DNA of 7,590 nt from Pseudomonadota bacterium (lineage in GTDB: Bacteria; Pseudomonadota; Gammaproteobacteria; Xanthomonadales; Xanthomonadaceae), in contig JAFAFY010000021.1 of assembly GCA_023423235.1 (NCBI GenBank), positions 1 to 7,590 on the forward strand, in the 5' to 3' direction. Made by a program: the position numbers and the translations under genes. This document shows positions 1 through 6,625 of this stretch, piece after piece. The notes beneath the pieces are model-generated. The model searched no databases. It was not told the DNA's origin and worked only from the letters and a program-made list of their open reading frames with translations. Numbering within the stretch: position 1 is the stretch's first letter; every line of letters begins with the position of its first letter.

Positions 1-270
1 GTCATGCATGTCCCAGAACCGCCCCTGCGCGTCTGCACCTTCAGCGACTTCGGCCGCAAGCTTCGCGTACTGATGGACCTCGGCCAGCGGGAAATGCCGG
101 AACACGAAGGCGAGATCGTCGCCATGGCGCTGCTGGATCGCCTTGACCAGCGGATAGGCCATGGCGCAGGCCGGGCACTGGAAGTCGCCGTACTCGACCA
201 GCGTCACCGGCGCACCGGGATTGCCCTGGATGTGGTCGTCGGCCGAGACCGGCACTGCCAGCGCGCTCAT
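1..270 (-). CDS. DsbA-family thioredoxin-fold protein (partial, C-terminus beyond window)
   Basis: The 90 visible N-terminal residues form the start of a DsbA-like/Thioredoxin_4 domain. A stretch of about 20 residues with an APVTLVEYGDF strand leads to the redox motif CPAC (residues 32-35), followed by VFRHFPL (57-62) and a FWDMHD element (85-90). This is the pattern of cytosolic DsbA-like proteins and of the thioredoxin domain fused to some NhaA antiporters. No signal peptide or membrane segment precedes the domain, so a cytoplasmic protein is likely. The role would be thiol-disulfide exchange; substrates are unknown. Its ATG overlaps the TGA of the upstream peroxiredoxin gene by 4 nt, which implies translational coupling and suggests it may reduce that enzyme. 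The cis-proline loop and the rest of the domain lie beyond position 1, so I cannot tell whether it is intact. Family assignment is secure; the exact function is inference. Confidence 0.88.
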   Translation of the reverse strand, partial: MSALAVPVSADDHIQGNPGAPVTLVEYGDFQCPACAMAYPLVKAIQQRHGDDLAFVFRHFPLAEVHQYAKLAAEVAEGADAQGRFWDMHD

Positions 271-758
271 GCCGCTGCGCCCTTGCCCGGCGCGTGACCC
301 GGCAGGGCGTCCAGCGCCGCTAGAATACCGTCGGCACCCGGGTTGACGCCCATCGGCGAGAGGTAGCTCCAGCGGATCACACCCTCGCCGTCGATAACGA
401 ACAGCGCGCGTTCGGCGACACCGGCCTCGGCGGCATAGGCGCCGTAGGCCTTGGCGACCTGGCCCTTGGGTTCGAAGTCCGACAGCAGCGGGAAGTGGTA
501 GTGGCGCTGCTCGGCCAACGCGACATGGCTCCAGATGCCGTCGACCGAGATCGCCAGCAGTTGCGCGTTGCGATGCGCGATTTCCTCGATCAGCTCGTTG
601 TAGAGCGCCAGCTGGTCGCCGCAGACCGGGCTCCAGTCGGCCGGGTAGAAGGCCAGGATCACGTTGCGACCGCGGAAATCGGCCAGCGACACGGTCTGGT
701 CGGGCGTGGAATGCAACACGAAATCCGGAGCGCGGGTGCCCGGTCCGAGAATGCTCAT
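267..758 (-). CDS. 1-Cys peroxiredoxin (AhpC/TSA, Bcp/AhpE-like)
   Basis: A 163-residue thioredoxin-fold peroxidase that reduces hydroperoxides, probably in the cytoplasm. It has an APDF entry motif (10-13) and the active-site segment FYPADWSPVC. This carries the conserved Pro39, Ser43 in the usual Thr/Ser position, and the peroxidatic Cys46. Arg117 in ERALFVID is the expected active-site arginine. Cys46 is the only cysteine in the protein, so there is no internal resolving cysteine and recycling must use an external thiol. I chose the ATG at 756-758 over an upstream ATG that would add 44 residues. It starts the canonical MSxLxxGTxAPDF beginning, and an AGGA Shine-Dalgarno lies 7 nt before it. 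The gene overlaps the downstream DsbA-like gene by ATGA. The short Ala/Gly-rich tail (154-163) is not conserved-looking. Confidence 0.93.
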   Translation of the reverse strand: MSILGPGTRAPDFVLHSTPDQTVSLADFRGRNVILAFYPADWSPVCGDQLALYNELIEEIAHRNAQLLAISVDGIWSHVALAEQRHYHFPLLSDFEPKGQVAKAYGAYAAEAGVAERALFVIDGEGVIRWSYLSPMGVNPGADGILAALDALPGHAPGKGAAA

Positions 759-1062
759 GGCTGAATCCTGTGCATGGATCGATGGTCTGTCGGGTGCCGG
801 GCGGAAGGCCGGACTGCGGGCAACATGCCACATGCCTGCTGCACCGGTTCCCTTCTCCTTGCTGCAGCGCCGCCGCATGTCCCTGTTCATGAAGCATGCG
901 CCGGGCAGTGTGAGGATTTCGTCACGCAGTCATGGCGGCCCCGCGGGCACGGGGCGGCTCGTGGCGGGTGCCCATCCGGGATGCTCCCGCACCGGACGGG
1001 CCGGTACGGTGCCGCCAGGCGCGGTCCGCTAGACTGTGCGCTTTCCGGCTCTCCGCCCACGC
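759..1062. other. Divergent intergenic region between peroxiredoxin and accA
   Basis: These 304 bp hold no gene I can support. They must carry the promoters of the minus-strand peroxiredoxin operon and of accA. A TAGACT box near accA is listed separately. I could not find a convincing minus-strand -10/-35 pair, although the peroxiredoxin has a good Shine-Dalgarno (AGGA at 766-769 on the minus strand). A small GC hairpin (GCCCCG/CGGGGC) lies at 938-955 with no following T-run, so it is not a normal intrinsic terminator. Open frames across the region have arginine- and proline-rich shadow composition. Confidence 0.6.
1030..1035 (+). promoter_or_regulatory. Putative -10 box of accA (TAGACT)
   Basis: TAGACT matches TATAAT at four of six positions and sits 27 nt before the accA ATG, which would give a leader of roughly 20 nt. 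No good -35 is visible at the expected distance (around 1007-1012), and no Shine-Dalgarno precedes the ATG. The same TAGAxT form occurs upstream of xseB and of the flavin reductase, which slightly raises confidence. Confidence 0.35.
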
Positions 1063-2022
<960 letters not shown>

Positions 2023-2034
2023 CGCAGCGCCGCC

Positions 2035-2775
2035 ATGGGGCCCATCCTGCTGCTCTCGGTCCTGCTGCAGGTCGGCTGCGGGGTGCATGTGGTCCGCACC
2101 GGGCGACCGCTGTACTGGCTGTTCATCCTGCTGATCGGCTCCTACATCGGCGTGCTGGTCTACCTGCTGGCCGAGGTGCTGCCCGACCTGCGCAACACCC
2201 GCACGGCGAATCGCGCGCTGTCGCGGGTGCACGACCGCATCGACCCGGGCCGCCGCACGCGCGCGGCCAGCCGCGATCTCGAGATCGCAGACACCCTCGA
2301 CAACCGCCGCCGGCTGGCCGAACGCCGCCTCGCCGATGGCGACTACGCCGGTGCCGAAACCCTGTACCGCGAAGCGCTGCGCGGGCTGTATGCGACCGAT
2401 CCCACGCTGATGCTGGGCCTGGCGCAGGCGCAGTTCCATCGCGGCGAACCCGCGGCCGCCCGCGCCACGCTGGACGCGCTGATCGCGGCAAACCCGGACT
2501 TCCGCTCCCCCGATGGCCATCTGCTCTATGCCCGGGCGGTCGAGGCTGCCGGCGATTTCGACGGCGCCGTCGAGGAATACGAAGCCCTGATCCAGGGCTA
2601 TCCCGGCGAGGAGCCGCGGGTGCGCTACGCCGGAATGTTGCAGCGCCATGGACAGGGCGAACGCGCGCAGGCGCTGTACGCCGAGGCGCTGCGCCGCGCC
2701 GAACTCGCGCCCGCCTGCTATCGACGCGAACAACGCGAATGGATCGACATCGCCCGGCGCGCGCTGCACGCCTGA
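2035..2775 (+). CDS. Membrane-anchored tetratricopeptide repeat protein
   Basis: A 246-residue protein with two hydrophobic segments (about 2-18 and 27-48), then a soluble region of TPR repeats. The N-terminal part, with YWLFILLIGSYIGVLVYLL followed by LPDLR, resembles the short phospholipase-D-nuclease N-terminal (PLDc_N) membrane module. A charged linker (52-87) leads to about four TPR-like helix pairs: roughly 88-121, 124-155, 160-193 and 194-227. Each shows the small/large pattern, for example LADGDYAGAETLYREAL and AAGDFDGAVEEYEALI. TPRs bind other proteins, so a membrane-bound scaffold or assembly factor is likely; the partner is unknown. It starts 12 bp after accA without a clear Shine-Dalgarno, so it is probably coupled to accA. 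It ends 6 bp from a convergent gene. No enzymatic domain is visible. Confidence 0.88.
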   Translation: MGPILLLSVLLQVGCGVHVVRTGRPLYWLFILLIGSYIGVLVYLLAEVLPDLRNTRTANRALSRVHDRIDPGRRTRAASRDLEIADTLDNRRRLAERRLADGDYAGAETLYREALRGLYATDPTLMLGLAQAQFHRGEPAAARATLDALIAANPDFRSPDGHLLYARAVEAAGDFDGAVEEYEALIQGYPGEEPRVRYAGMLQRHGQGERAQALYAEALRRAELAPACYRREQREWIDIARRALHA

Positions 2776-2796
2776 TGCCTGTCACCAGGCGCGCAG
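2764..2796. terminator. Imperfect hairpin spanning two convergent stop codons
   Basis: Arms of 11 nt (2764-2774 and 2786-2796) pair at ten positions with one A/C mismatch, around an 11-nt loop. The hairpin covers the stop codon of the TPR gene and puts the stop codon of the convergent flavin reductase in its loop. No T-run follows on either strand, so this is at best a weak bidirectional terminator. Only 6 bp separate the two genes, so any termination signal must lie inside coding sequence. Confidence 0.35.
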
Positions 2797-3843
2797 GTAC
2801 TGCGCCGGGGCTGTGATCGCCACGCCCAGCGTCTTGGCAGCGTGGTAGGGAAAATACGGATCGCGCAGCAGTTCGCGCGCCAGCAGCACCACGTCGGCCG
2901 CGCCCTCGGCGAGGATGTCCTCGGCCTGCGCCGCCCCGGTGATCAGGCCGACGGCGCCGGTCGCGACCCCGGCCTCGTCGCGGATACGCGCGGCAAACGT
3001 GACCTGGTAGCCGGGAGCGGTGGTGATCGCCTGCAGCGGCGACAGCCCCCCACTGGAGACATCCACCAGATCCACGCCGCGCGCCGCCGCCAGCCGCGCC
3101 AGCGCCACGCTCTGTTCGATATCCCAGCCACCATCCACCCAGTCGGTCGCCGAGATCCGCAGCCACAGCGGCAACGTGTCCGGCCAGACCGCGCGCACCG
3201 CCTCGATGACCTCCAGCACCAGTCGCGTGCGGCCATCGAAATCGCCGCCATAGGCATCGTCGCGCCGGTTCGACAGCGGCGAGAGGAACTGATGCAGCAG
3301 GTAGCCATGCGCGGCGTGGATCTCGACCAGCTCGAATCCCGCCTCCAGCGCGCGCACCGCCGCGTCGCGGAACCCGGCAACCACGCGCGCGATGCCCGCG
3401 GCATCCAGCGCCTGCGGCTGCGGGTACGCCTCGTCGTAGGCCAGTGCCGAAGGCGCCACGACGGTCCAGCCGCCGGCATCGACAGCCACCGCGGCGTGCC
3501 CGCGCCAGGGCGCGAACGTGCTGGCCTTGCGCCCGGCATGCGCCAGCTGGATCGCCGGCACCGCGCCCTGCGCGCGCACGAACGCGGCGACCGGCGCCCA
3601 GGCCTCGGCCTGCGCCGCGTTCCAGATGCCGGTGTCCTCGGGCGAGATCCGGCCCTCGGGCAGCACCGCGCTGGCCTCGGCCATCACCACCCCGGCGCCG
3701 CCGACCGCGCGGCTGCCCAGGTGGACCAGGTGCCAGTGCGCAGGCATGCCGTCCTGCGCGCTGTACTGGCACATCGGCGAGACCGCGATGCGGTTGCGCA
3801 ATGTCACGCCGCGCTGGCGCAGCGGGGAAAACAGGCTGGTCAT
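2782..3843 (-). CDS. NADH:flavin oxidoreductase, old yellow enzyme (YqjM/XenA class)
   Basis: A 353-residue FMN-dependent ene-reductase that uses NAD(P)H to reduce activated C=C bonds, quinones or nitro compounds. It is expected in the cytoplasm. Residues fit the thermophilic-like YqjM/XenA class. The SPMCQYS motif gives Cys25 and Tyr27, which tune the flavin and bind substrate. IQLAHAGRK (98-106) lines the FMN site. EIHAAHGYLLHQFLSP carries the His176/His179 substrate pair and Tyr181. SNRRDDAYGG (191-200) is the usual OYE signature. The C-terminus ends QYLRAW; Arg351 matches the position of the arginine finger that reaches the neighbouring subunit in YqjM. The start at 3843 is supported by a GGAG Shine-Dalgarno 8 nt upstream and by the MTSLFSPL beginning. 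The open frame continues far upstream antisense to tilS, but that part is spurious. Substrate and physiological role cannot be read from sequence. Confidence 0.96.
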   Translation of the reverse strand: MTSLFSPLRQRGVTLRNRIAVSPMCQYSAQDGMPAHWHLVHLGSRAVGGAGVVMAEASAVLPEGRISPEDTGIWNAAQAEAWAPVAAFVRAQGAVPAIQLAHAGRKASTFAPWRGHAAVAVDAGGWTVVAPSALAYDEAYPQPQALDAAGIARVVAGFRDAAVRALEAGFELVEIHAAHGYLLHQFLSPLSNRRDDAYGGDFDGRTRLVLEVIEAVRAVWPDTLPLWLRISATDWVDGGWDIEQSVALARLAAARGVDLVDVSSGGLSPLQAITTAPGYQVTFAARIRDEAGVATGAVGLITGAAQAEDILAEGAADVVLLARELLRDPYFPYHAAKTLGVAITAPAQYLRAW

Positions 3844-3872
3844 GCAGCACACTCCATCGATCCGGTCCCAGG

Positions 3873-3878
3873 ACTCTA
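3873..3878 (-). promoter_or_regulatory. Putative -10 box of the flavin reductase (TAGAGT)
   Basis: Read on the minus strand, TAGAGT lies 29 nt before the ATG and matches TATAAT at four of six positions. A GGAG Shine-Dalgarno lies between it and the start, so a normal leadered mRNA of about 23 nt is expected. No good -35 is seen; the spacer is filled by an alternating GC tract. Confidence 0.35.
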
Positions 3879-3879
3879 G

Positions 3880-3891
3880 TGCGCGCGCGCA
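3880..3891. repeat. Alternating purine-pyrimidine palindrome, TGCGCGCGCGCA
   Basis: A perfect 12-bp palindrome made of GC steps, of the kind prone to Z-DNA. It lies directly upstream of the putative -10 box of the flavin reductase, inside the promoter spacer. It may simply reflect high GC content; CG runs also occur within coding sequence here. Confidence 0.4.
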
Positions 3892-4065
3892 GGCGCGGCG
3901 ACCACGCCACCGGATCGCTGCATCGCACCGGCATCGGTCTCGCACCTCTGCCGGTCGCTTGTCAGGTCGTGTGTGCGCCGATCGCGACGGCTGTCGCCAT
4001 GGCCTGTGCCGCGGGGATTGCCGACATGTCGACGACGCCCCCGGTCTGCGCTGCGCCGGCATCGC

Positions 4066-4071
4066 TACCAT
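4066..4071 (+). promoter_or_regulatory. tilS: Putative leaderless-type -10 box of tilS (TACCAT)
   Basis: TACCAT fits TANNNT and ends exactly 6 nt before the ATG at 4078. Transcription normally starts about 7 nt after a -10 box, so it would begin at or very near the start codon and leave no room for a Shine-Dalgarno. No Shine-Dalgarno is present. No convincing -35 is seen. Confidence 0.42.
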
Positions 4072-4077
4072 GGCCGC

Positions 4078-5421
4078 ATGCCCAGCAGACCCATGCTCCC
4101 GCAACTGCCCGAACGCGCGACTGGCCGGATCCTCGTCGGCTTCAGTGGCGGACTGGACTCGACCGTGCTGCTGCATCTGCTGGCGGACGACCCCGCACTG
4201 CGCACGCGTGGCCTGGCGGCCGTGCATGTCCATCACGGCCTGCAGGCCGCGGCCGACGACTGGGCCGCGCATTGCCTTGCGGCCTGCACGCAACTGGATG
4301 TGCCCTGCACGGTGGTCCGCGTCGATGTCCCGCGCGACCAGGGCGACGGCCCCGAGGCCGCCGCGCGCACGGCGCGGCATGCCGCATTTGCGCAGTTGCT
4401 TGCGGCGGGCGATGTCATCGCCCTCGCCCACCATCGTGATGACCAGGCCGAAACCCTGCTGCTGCGCGCGCTGCGTGGGTCCGGGCCCGACGGCCTGGCA
4501 TCGATGCGTGCGCTGCGGCGCTTCGCCCACGGCTGGCTCTGGCGCCCGCTGCTTTCGATGCCGCGCGCGCGGCTGCAGGCACATGCCGATGCGCACGGGC
4601 TGCGATGGATCGAAGACCCCAGCAATGCCAGCGACGCCGCCGACCGCAATTTCCTGCGCCACCAGGTCCTGCCGCTGCTGCGCATGCGCTGGCCACAGGC
4701 CGGGGCCGCACTGGCCACGGTCGCCGCGCTGCAGGCCGAAGCCGGCGATCTGCTTGCAGCCGGCGATGCCGAGGCGCTGGCGCAGGCACGCACGCTGGAT
4801 CCCGCGGTGCTGCGCCTGGATGCGCTGGGGGCAATGCCGGCGGCGCGGCGCGCGCGGGTGCTGCGGCGCTGGATCGCAGGTCTCGGCCTGCCACCGCTGC
4901 CGGCCCGCGCCATCGCCTGGCTCGATGCCGATCTCGCCTCGGGACGCGGCGACCGCGTGCCGCGGTTCGACTGGGCCGGCCATCGCCTGCAGCGCTGGCG
5001 GGGCCTGCTGCATGCCGGCCAGGTCCGCGCGCCGCTGGCGGCAGACTTCGCGGCGCACTGGGACGGACTGGCGCCATTGCGTCTGCCCGGTGGCGGCATG
5101 CTGCATCTGCAGGGCGCGCCGCAGGCCGGCGACTGGACGGTGCGCGCCCGCATCGGCGGCGAGCGCATGCGCCTGCCCGGGCGCACACACGCGCATGCGC
5201 TCAAGCACGTGCTGCAGTCGCTGGAGGTGCCACCGTGGCTGCGCGAACAGCTGCCATTGCTGCATGGCGCCGACGGCCGTGTGCTGGCCGCGGGCGACCT
5301 GGTGTTCGACGCCGGTTTCGATGCCTGGCTGCGCGGGACCGGCGCGGTGCTGCGCTGGCATCCCGCCGGGAACGGCGATGCCGGCACGGCGCATGCAGGC
5401 TGGCGACAGGGGATCGATTAG
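4078..5421 (+). CDS. tilS: tRNA(Ile)-lysidine synthase
   Basis: TilS uses ATP and lysine to convert C34 of tRNA-Ile2 (CAU anticodon) to lysidine, switching the tRNA from Met to Ile identity and letting it read AUA. The protein has 447 residues (E. coli 432). The N-terminal PP-loop ATPase motif SGGLDS is at 23-28, followed by VHVHHGLQ (49-56). AHHRDDQAETLLLRALRGSG (117-136) is the lysidine synthase core. WIEDPSN with RNFLRHQVLPLL (177-201) contacts the tRNA. The C-terminal TilS domain shows RIGGERMRLPGR (358-369) and LKHVLQSLEVPPW (375-387). I chose the ATG at 4078; an upstream extension to 3973 gives Arg-rich non-homologous sequence, and a second ATG at 4093 is possible. xseB starts 9 bp after the stop, so the two are probably co-transcribed. 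The gene appears intact and is normally essential. Confidence 0.97.
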   Translation: MPSRPMLPQLPERATGRILVGFSGGLDSTVLLHLLADDPALRTRGLAAVHVHHGLQAAADDWAAHCLAACTQLDVPCTVVRVDVPRDQGDGPEAAARTARHAAFAQLLAAGDVIALAHHRDDQAETLLLRALRGSGPDGLASMRALRRFAHGWLWRPLLSMPRARLQAHADAHGLRWIEDPSNASDAADRNFLRHQVLPLLRMRWPQAGAALATVAALQAEAGDLLAAGDAEALAQARTLDPAVLRLDALGAMPAARRARVLRRWIAGLGLPPLPARAIAWLDADLASGRGDRVPRFDWAGHRLQRWRGLLHAGQVRAPLAADFAAHWDGLAPLRLPGGGMLHLQGAPQAGDWTVRARIGGERMRLPGRTHAHALKHVLQSLEVPPWLREQLPLLHGADGRVLAAGDLVFDAGFDAWLRGTGAVLRWHPAGNGDAGTAHAGWRQGID

Positions 5422-5424
5422 AAT
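5419..5424 (+). promoter_or_regulatory. xseB: Putative leaderless-type -10 box of xseB (TAGAAT)
   Basis: TAGAAT matches TATAAT at five of six positions. Its first three bases are the TAG stop codon of tilS. It ends exactly 6 nt before the xseB ATG, the same spacing as at tilS, and no Shine-Dalgarno precedes the ATG. It could be an internal promoter giving a leaderless xseB-ispA mRNA. No strong -35 is visible. Confidence 0.45.
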
Positions 5425-5430
5425 CCACCC

Positions 5431-5706
5431 ATGCAGAAGAAGCCCAAGAGCGCCGATGCGCCCTCGCCCGTCGCCGACTTCGAAAACGCACTCAGCCAGT
5501 TGGAGCAACTGGTCGAGAAGATGGAAGGCGGCGAGATGAGCCTGGAAGATTCGCTGGGCGCCTACGAGCGCGGCGTCGGCCTGTACCGCCGCTGCCAGCA
5601 GGCCCTGGAGGACGCCGAACTGCGCGTGCGCCTGCTCAGCGATCCGGCCGCGCCCGAGCGCGCGCAGCCATTCGCCGATCTGCCCGACGACGGGCGCGAT
5701 GCCTGA
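5431..5706 (+). CDS. xseB: Exodeoxyribonuclease VII small subunit
   Basis: XseB binds the large subunit XseA to form exonuclease VII, which degrades single-stranded DNA from either end into short oligonucleotides in repair and mismatch correction. The 91-residue protein (E. coli 80) has the conserved core DFENALSQLEQLVEKMEGGE (16-35), then SLEDSLGAYERGVGLYRRC (37-55) and LEDAELRVRLL (59-69), forming two helices. The N-terminal 15 residues are a Lys/Pro/Ser-rich lead, and the acidic C-terminal tail (70-91) is variable. xseA is not in this window, as is usual. It follows tilS by 9 bp and overlaps ispA by 8 bp, so ispA translation is probably coupled to it. Confidence 0.96.
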   Translation: MQKKPKSADAPSPVADFENALSQLEQLVEKMEGGEMSLEDSLGAYERGVGLYRRCQQALEDAELRVRLLSDPAAPERAQPFADLPDDGRDA

Positions 5707-6625
5707 CGCGGCGCCGACGCCCGACGGCGCGCTGATCGAAACGCGCATCGCCGACTGGCGCGCGCGCACCGACGCGGCATTGCAGCACGCGCTGGCCCGC
5801 TGCGACGACGGCGACCCGCGCCTGCAGGCGGCGATGCGCCACGCGGTGCTGCTTGGCGGCAAACGCATGCGCCCGCTGCTGGTACACGCCACCGCGCATG
5901 CCTTCGGCACCGCGCCCGGGGCCGCCGACGCACCGGCGGCGGCTGTTGAACTCGTCCACGCCTATTCGCTGGTCCACGACGACTTGCCGGCCATGGACGA
6001 CGACGCCCTGCGCCGCGGCCAGCCGACCGTGCATGTGGCGTTCGACGAAGCCACCGCGATCCTTGCCGGCGACGCCCTGCAGACCCTGGCATTCGCGACC
6101 CTGGCCGACGGGGCCCCATCGCCTGCGGCGCTTTCTGCCGAAACCCGGCTGCGGATGGTCGCGGTGCTGGCCCAGGCCTCCGGGGCATCCGGCATGTGCG
6201 GCGGCCAGGCGCTCGACATCGCCGCCACCGGCGACAGCGCGATCACCGTGGCCGCGCTGGAGCGGCTGCATGCCCTCAAGACCGGTGCGCTGCTGCGCGC
6301 AGCGGTGACGCTGGGCGCACTCGCGGCCGACGTCGACGACGACACCCTCGCGCGGCTGGACCGTTTCGCCGGCGCGCTGGGTCTTGCATTCCAGATCCGC
6401 GACGACCTGCTGGACATCGAAGGCGACAGCCAGACCCTGGGCAAGACCGCAGGCAAGGATGTCGCCCAGGACAAGGCCACCTTTCCGGCACTGATCGGCG
6501 TCGACGCCTCGCGTGCACGGCTGGTGGAACTCGCGCAGCAGATGCGCGACGCGCTGGCGCCGTTCGGACCTGGCAGCCGGCCACTGGCGGAACTGGGCCG
6601 GCGCGCGATCGAACGCGACCACTGA
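5699..6625 (+). CDS. ispA: (2E,6E)-farnesyl diphosphate synthase
   Basis: IspA condenses isopentenyl diphosphate with dimethylallyl and then geranyl diphosphate to give C15 farnesyl diphosphate, the precursor of undecaprenyl phosphate and quinone side chains. The protein has 308 residues (E. coli 299). GGKRMRP (53-59) binds the IPP diphosphate. The first Asp-rich motif DDLPAMD (94-100) has the DDxxxxD spacing of bacterial FPP synthases, and Tyr89 at position -5 favours short products. GMCGGQALDI (165-174) and KTGALLRAAVTLGAL (194-208) are typical. The second Asp-rich motif DDLLD is at 235-239, followed by LGKTAGKDVAQDKATFPAL. The start overlaps the end of xseB by 8 nt, with no strong Shine-Dalgarno. 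In many proteobacteria dxs follows ispA; here it does not, so the operon probably ends at ispA. Confidence 0.97.
   Translation: MPDAAPTPDGALIETRIADWRARTDAALQHALARCDDGDPRLQAAMRHAVLLGGKRMRPLLVHATAHAFGTAPGAADAPAAAVELVHAYSLVHDDLPAMDDDALRRGQPTVHVAFDEATAILAGDALQTLAFATLADGAPSPAALSAETRLRMVAVLAQASGASGMCGGQALDIAATGDSAITVAALERLHALKTGALLRAAVTLGALAADVDDDTLARLDRFAGALGLAFQIRDDLLDIEGDSQTLGKTAGKDVAQDKATFPALIGVDASRARLVELAQQMRDALAPFGPGSRPLAELGRRAIERDH

Larger units (their letters stand above)
3844..4077. other. Divergent intergenic region between flavin reductase and tilS
   Basis: These 234 bp hold no gene I can support. They carry a putative -10 box for the flavin reductase on the minus strand and a TACCAT box just before tilS, both listed separately. 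I saw no clear palindromic operator for a TetR- or LysR-type regulator, and no regulator gene is adjacent. A short hairpin-capable GCGAC/GTCGC pair lies near 3980-3997 and has no T-run. Confidence 0.55.

Noticed and set aside
909..925. Possible CRP/Clp-type operator (TGTGA ... TCAC) between the peroxiredoxin and accA
   Set aside because: The half-sites are separated by 8 nt instead of the required 6, and the inner bases do not add symmetry.
938..955. GC hairpin as a terminator or attenuator upstream of accA
   Set aside because: Short stem, no T-run, and it lies in a divergent region where no transcript needs to end.
1036..1062. GTG start giving AccA nine extra residues
   Set aside because: AccA from the ATG at 1063 is exactly 319 residues with the canonical MNPNYLDFEQ beginning, and the GTG would lie directly at the -10 box.
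2123..3934. 603-residue minus-strand frame overlapping the TPR gene and the flavin reductase
   Set aside because: Extremely Arg/Gly-rich and out of frame with the true flavin reductase gene.
3518..5539. 673-residue plus-strand open frame overlapping tilS
   Set aside because: Cys/Arg/Pro-rich out-of-frame translation without any domain; tilS occupies the same DNA in another frame.
3844..5910. Long N-terminal extension of the flavin reductase frame, antisense to tilS and xseB
   Set aside because: OYE homology starts at MTSLFSPL with a good Shine-Dalgarno; the extension is a low-complexity antisense shadow of tilS.
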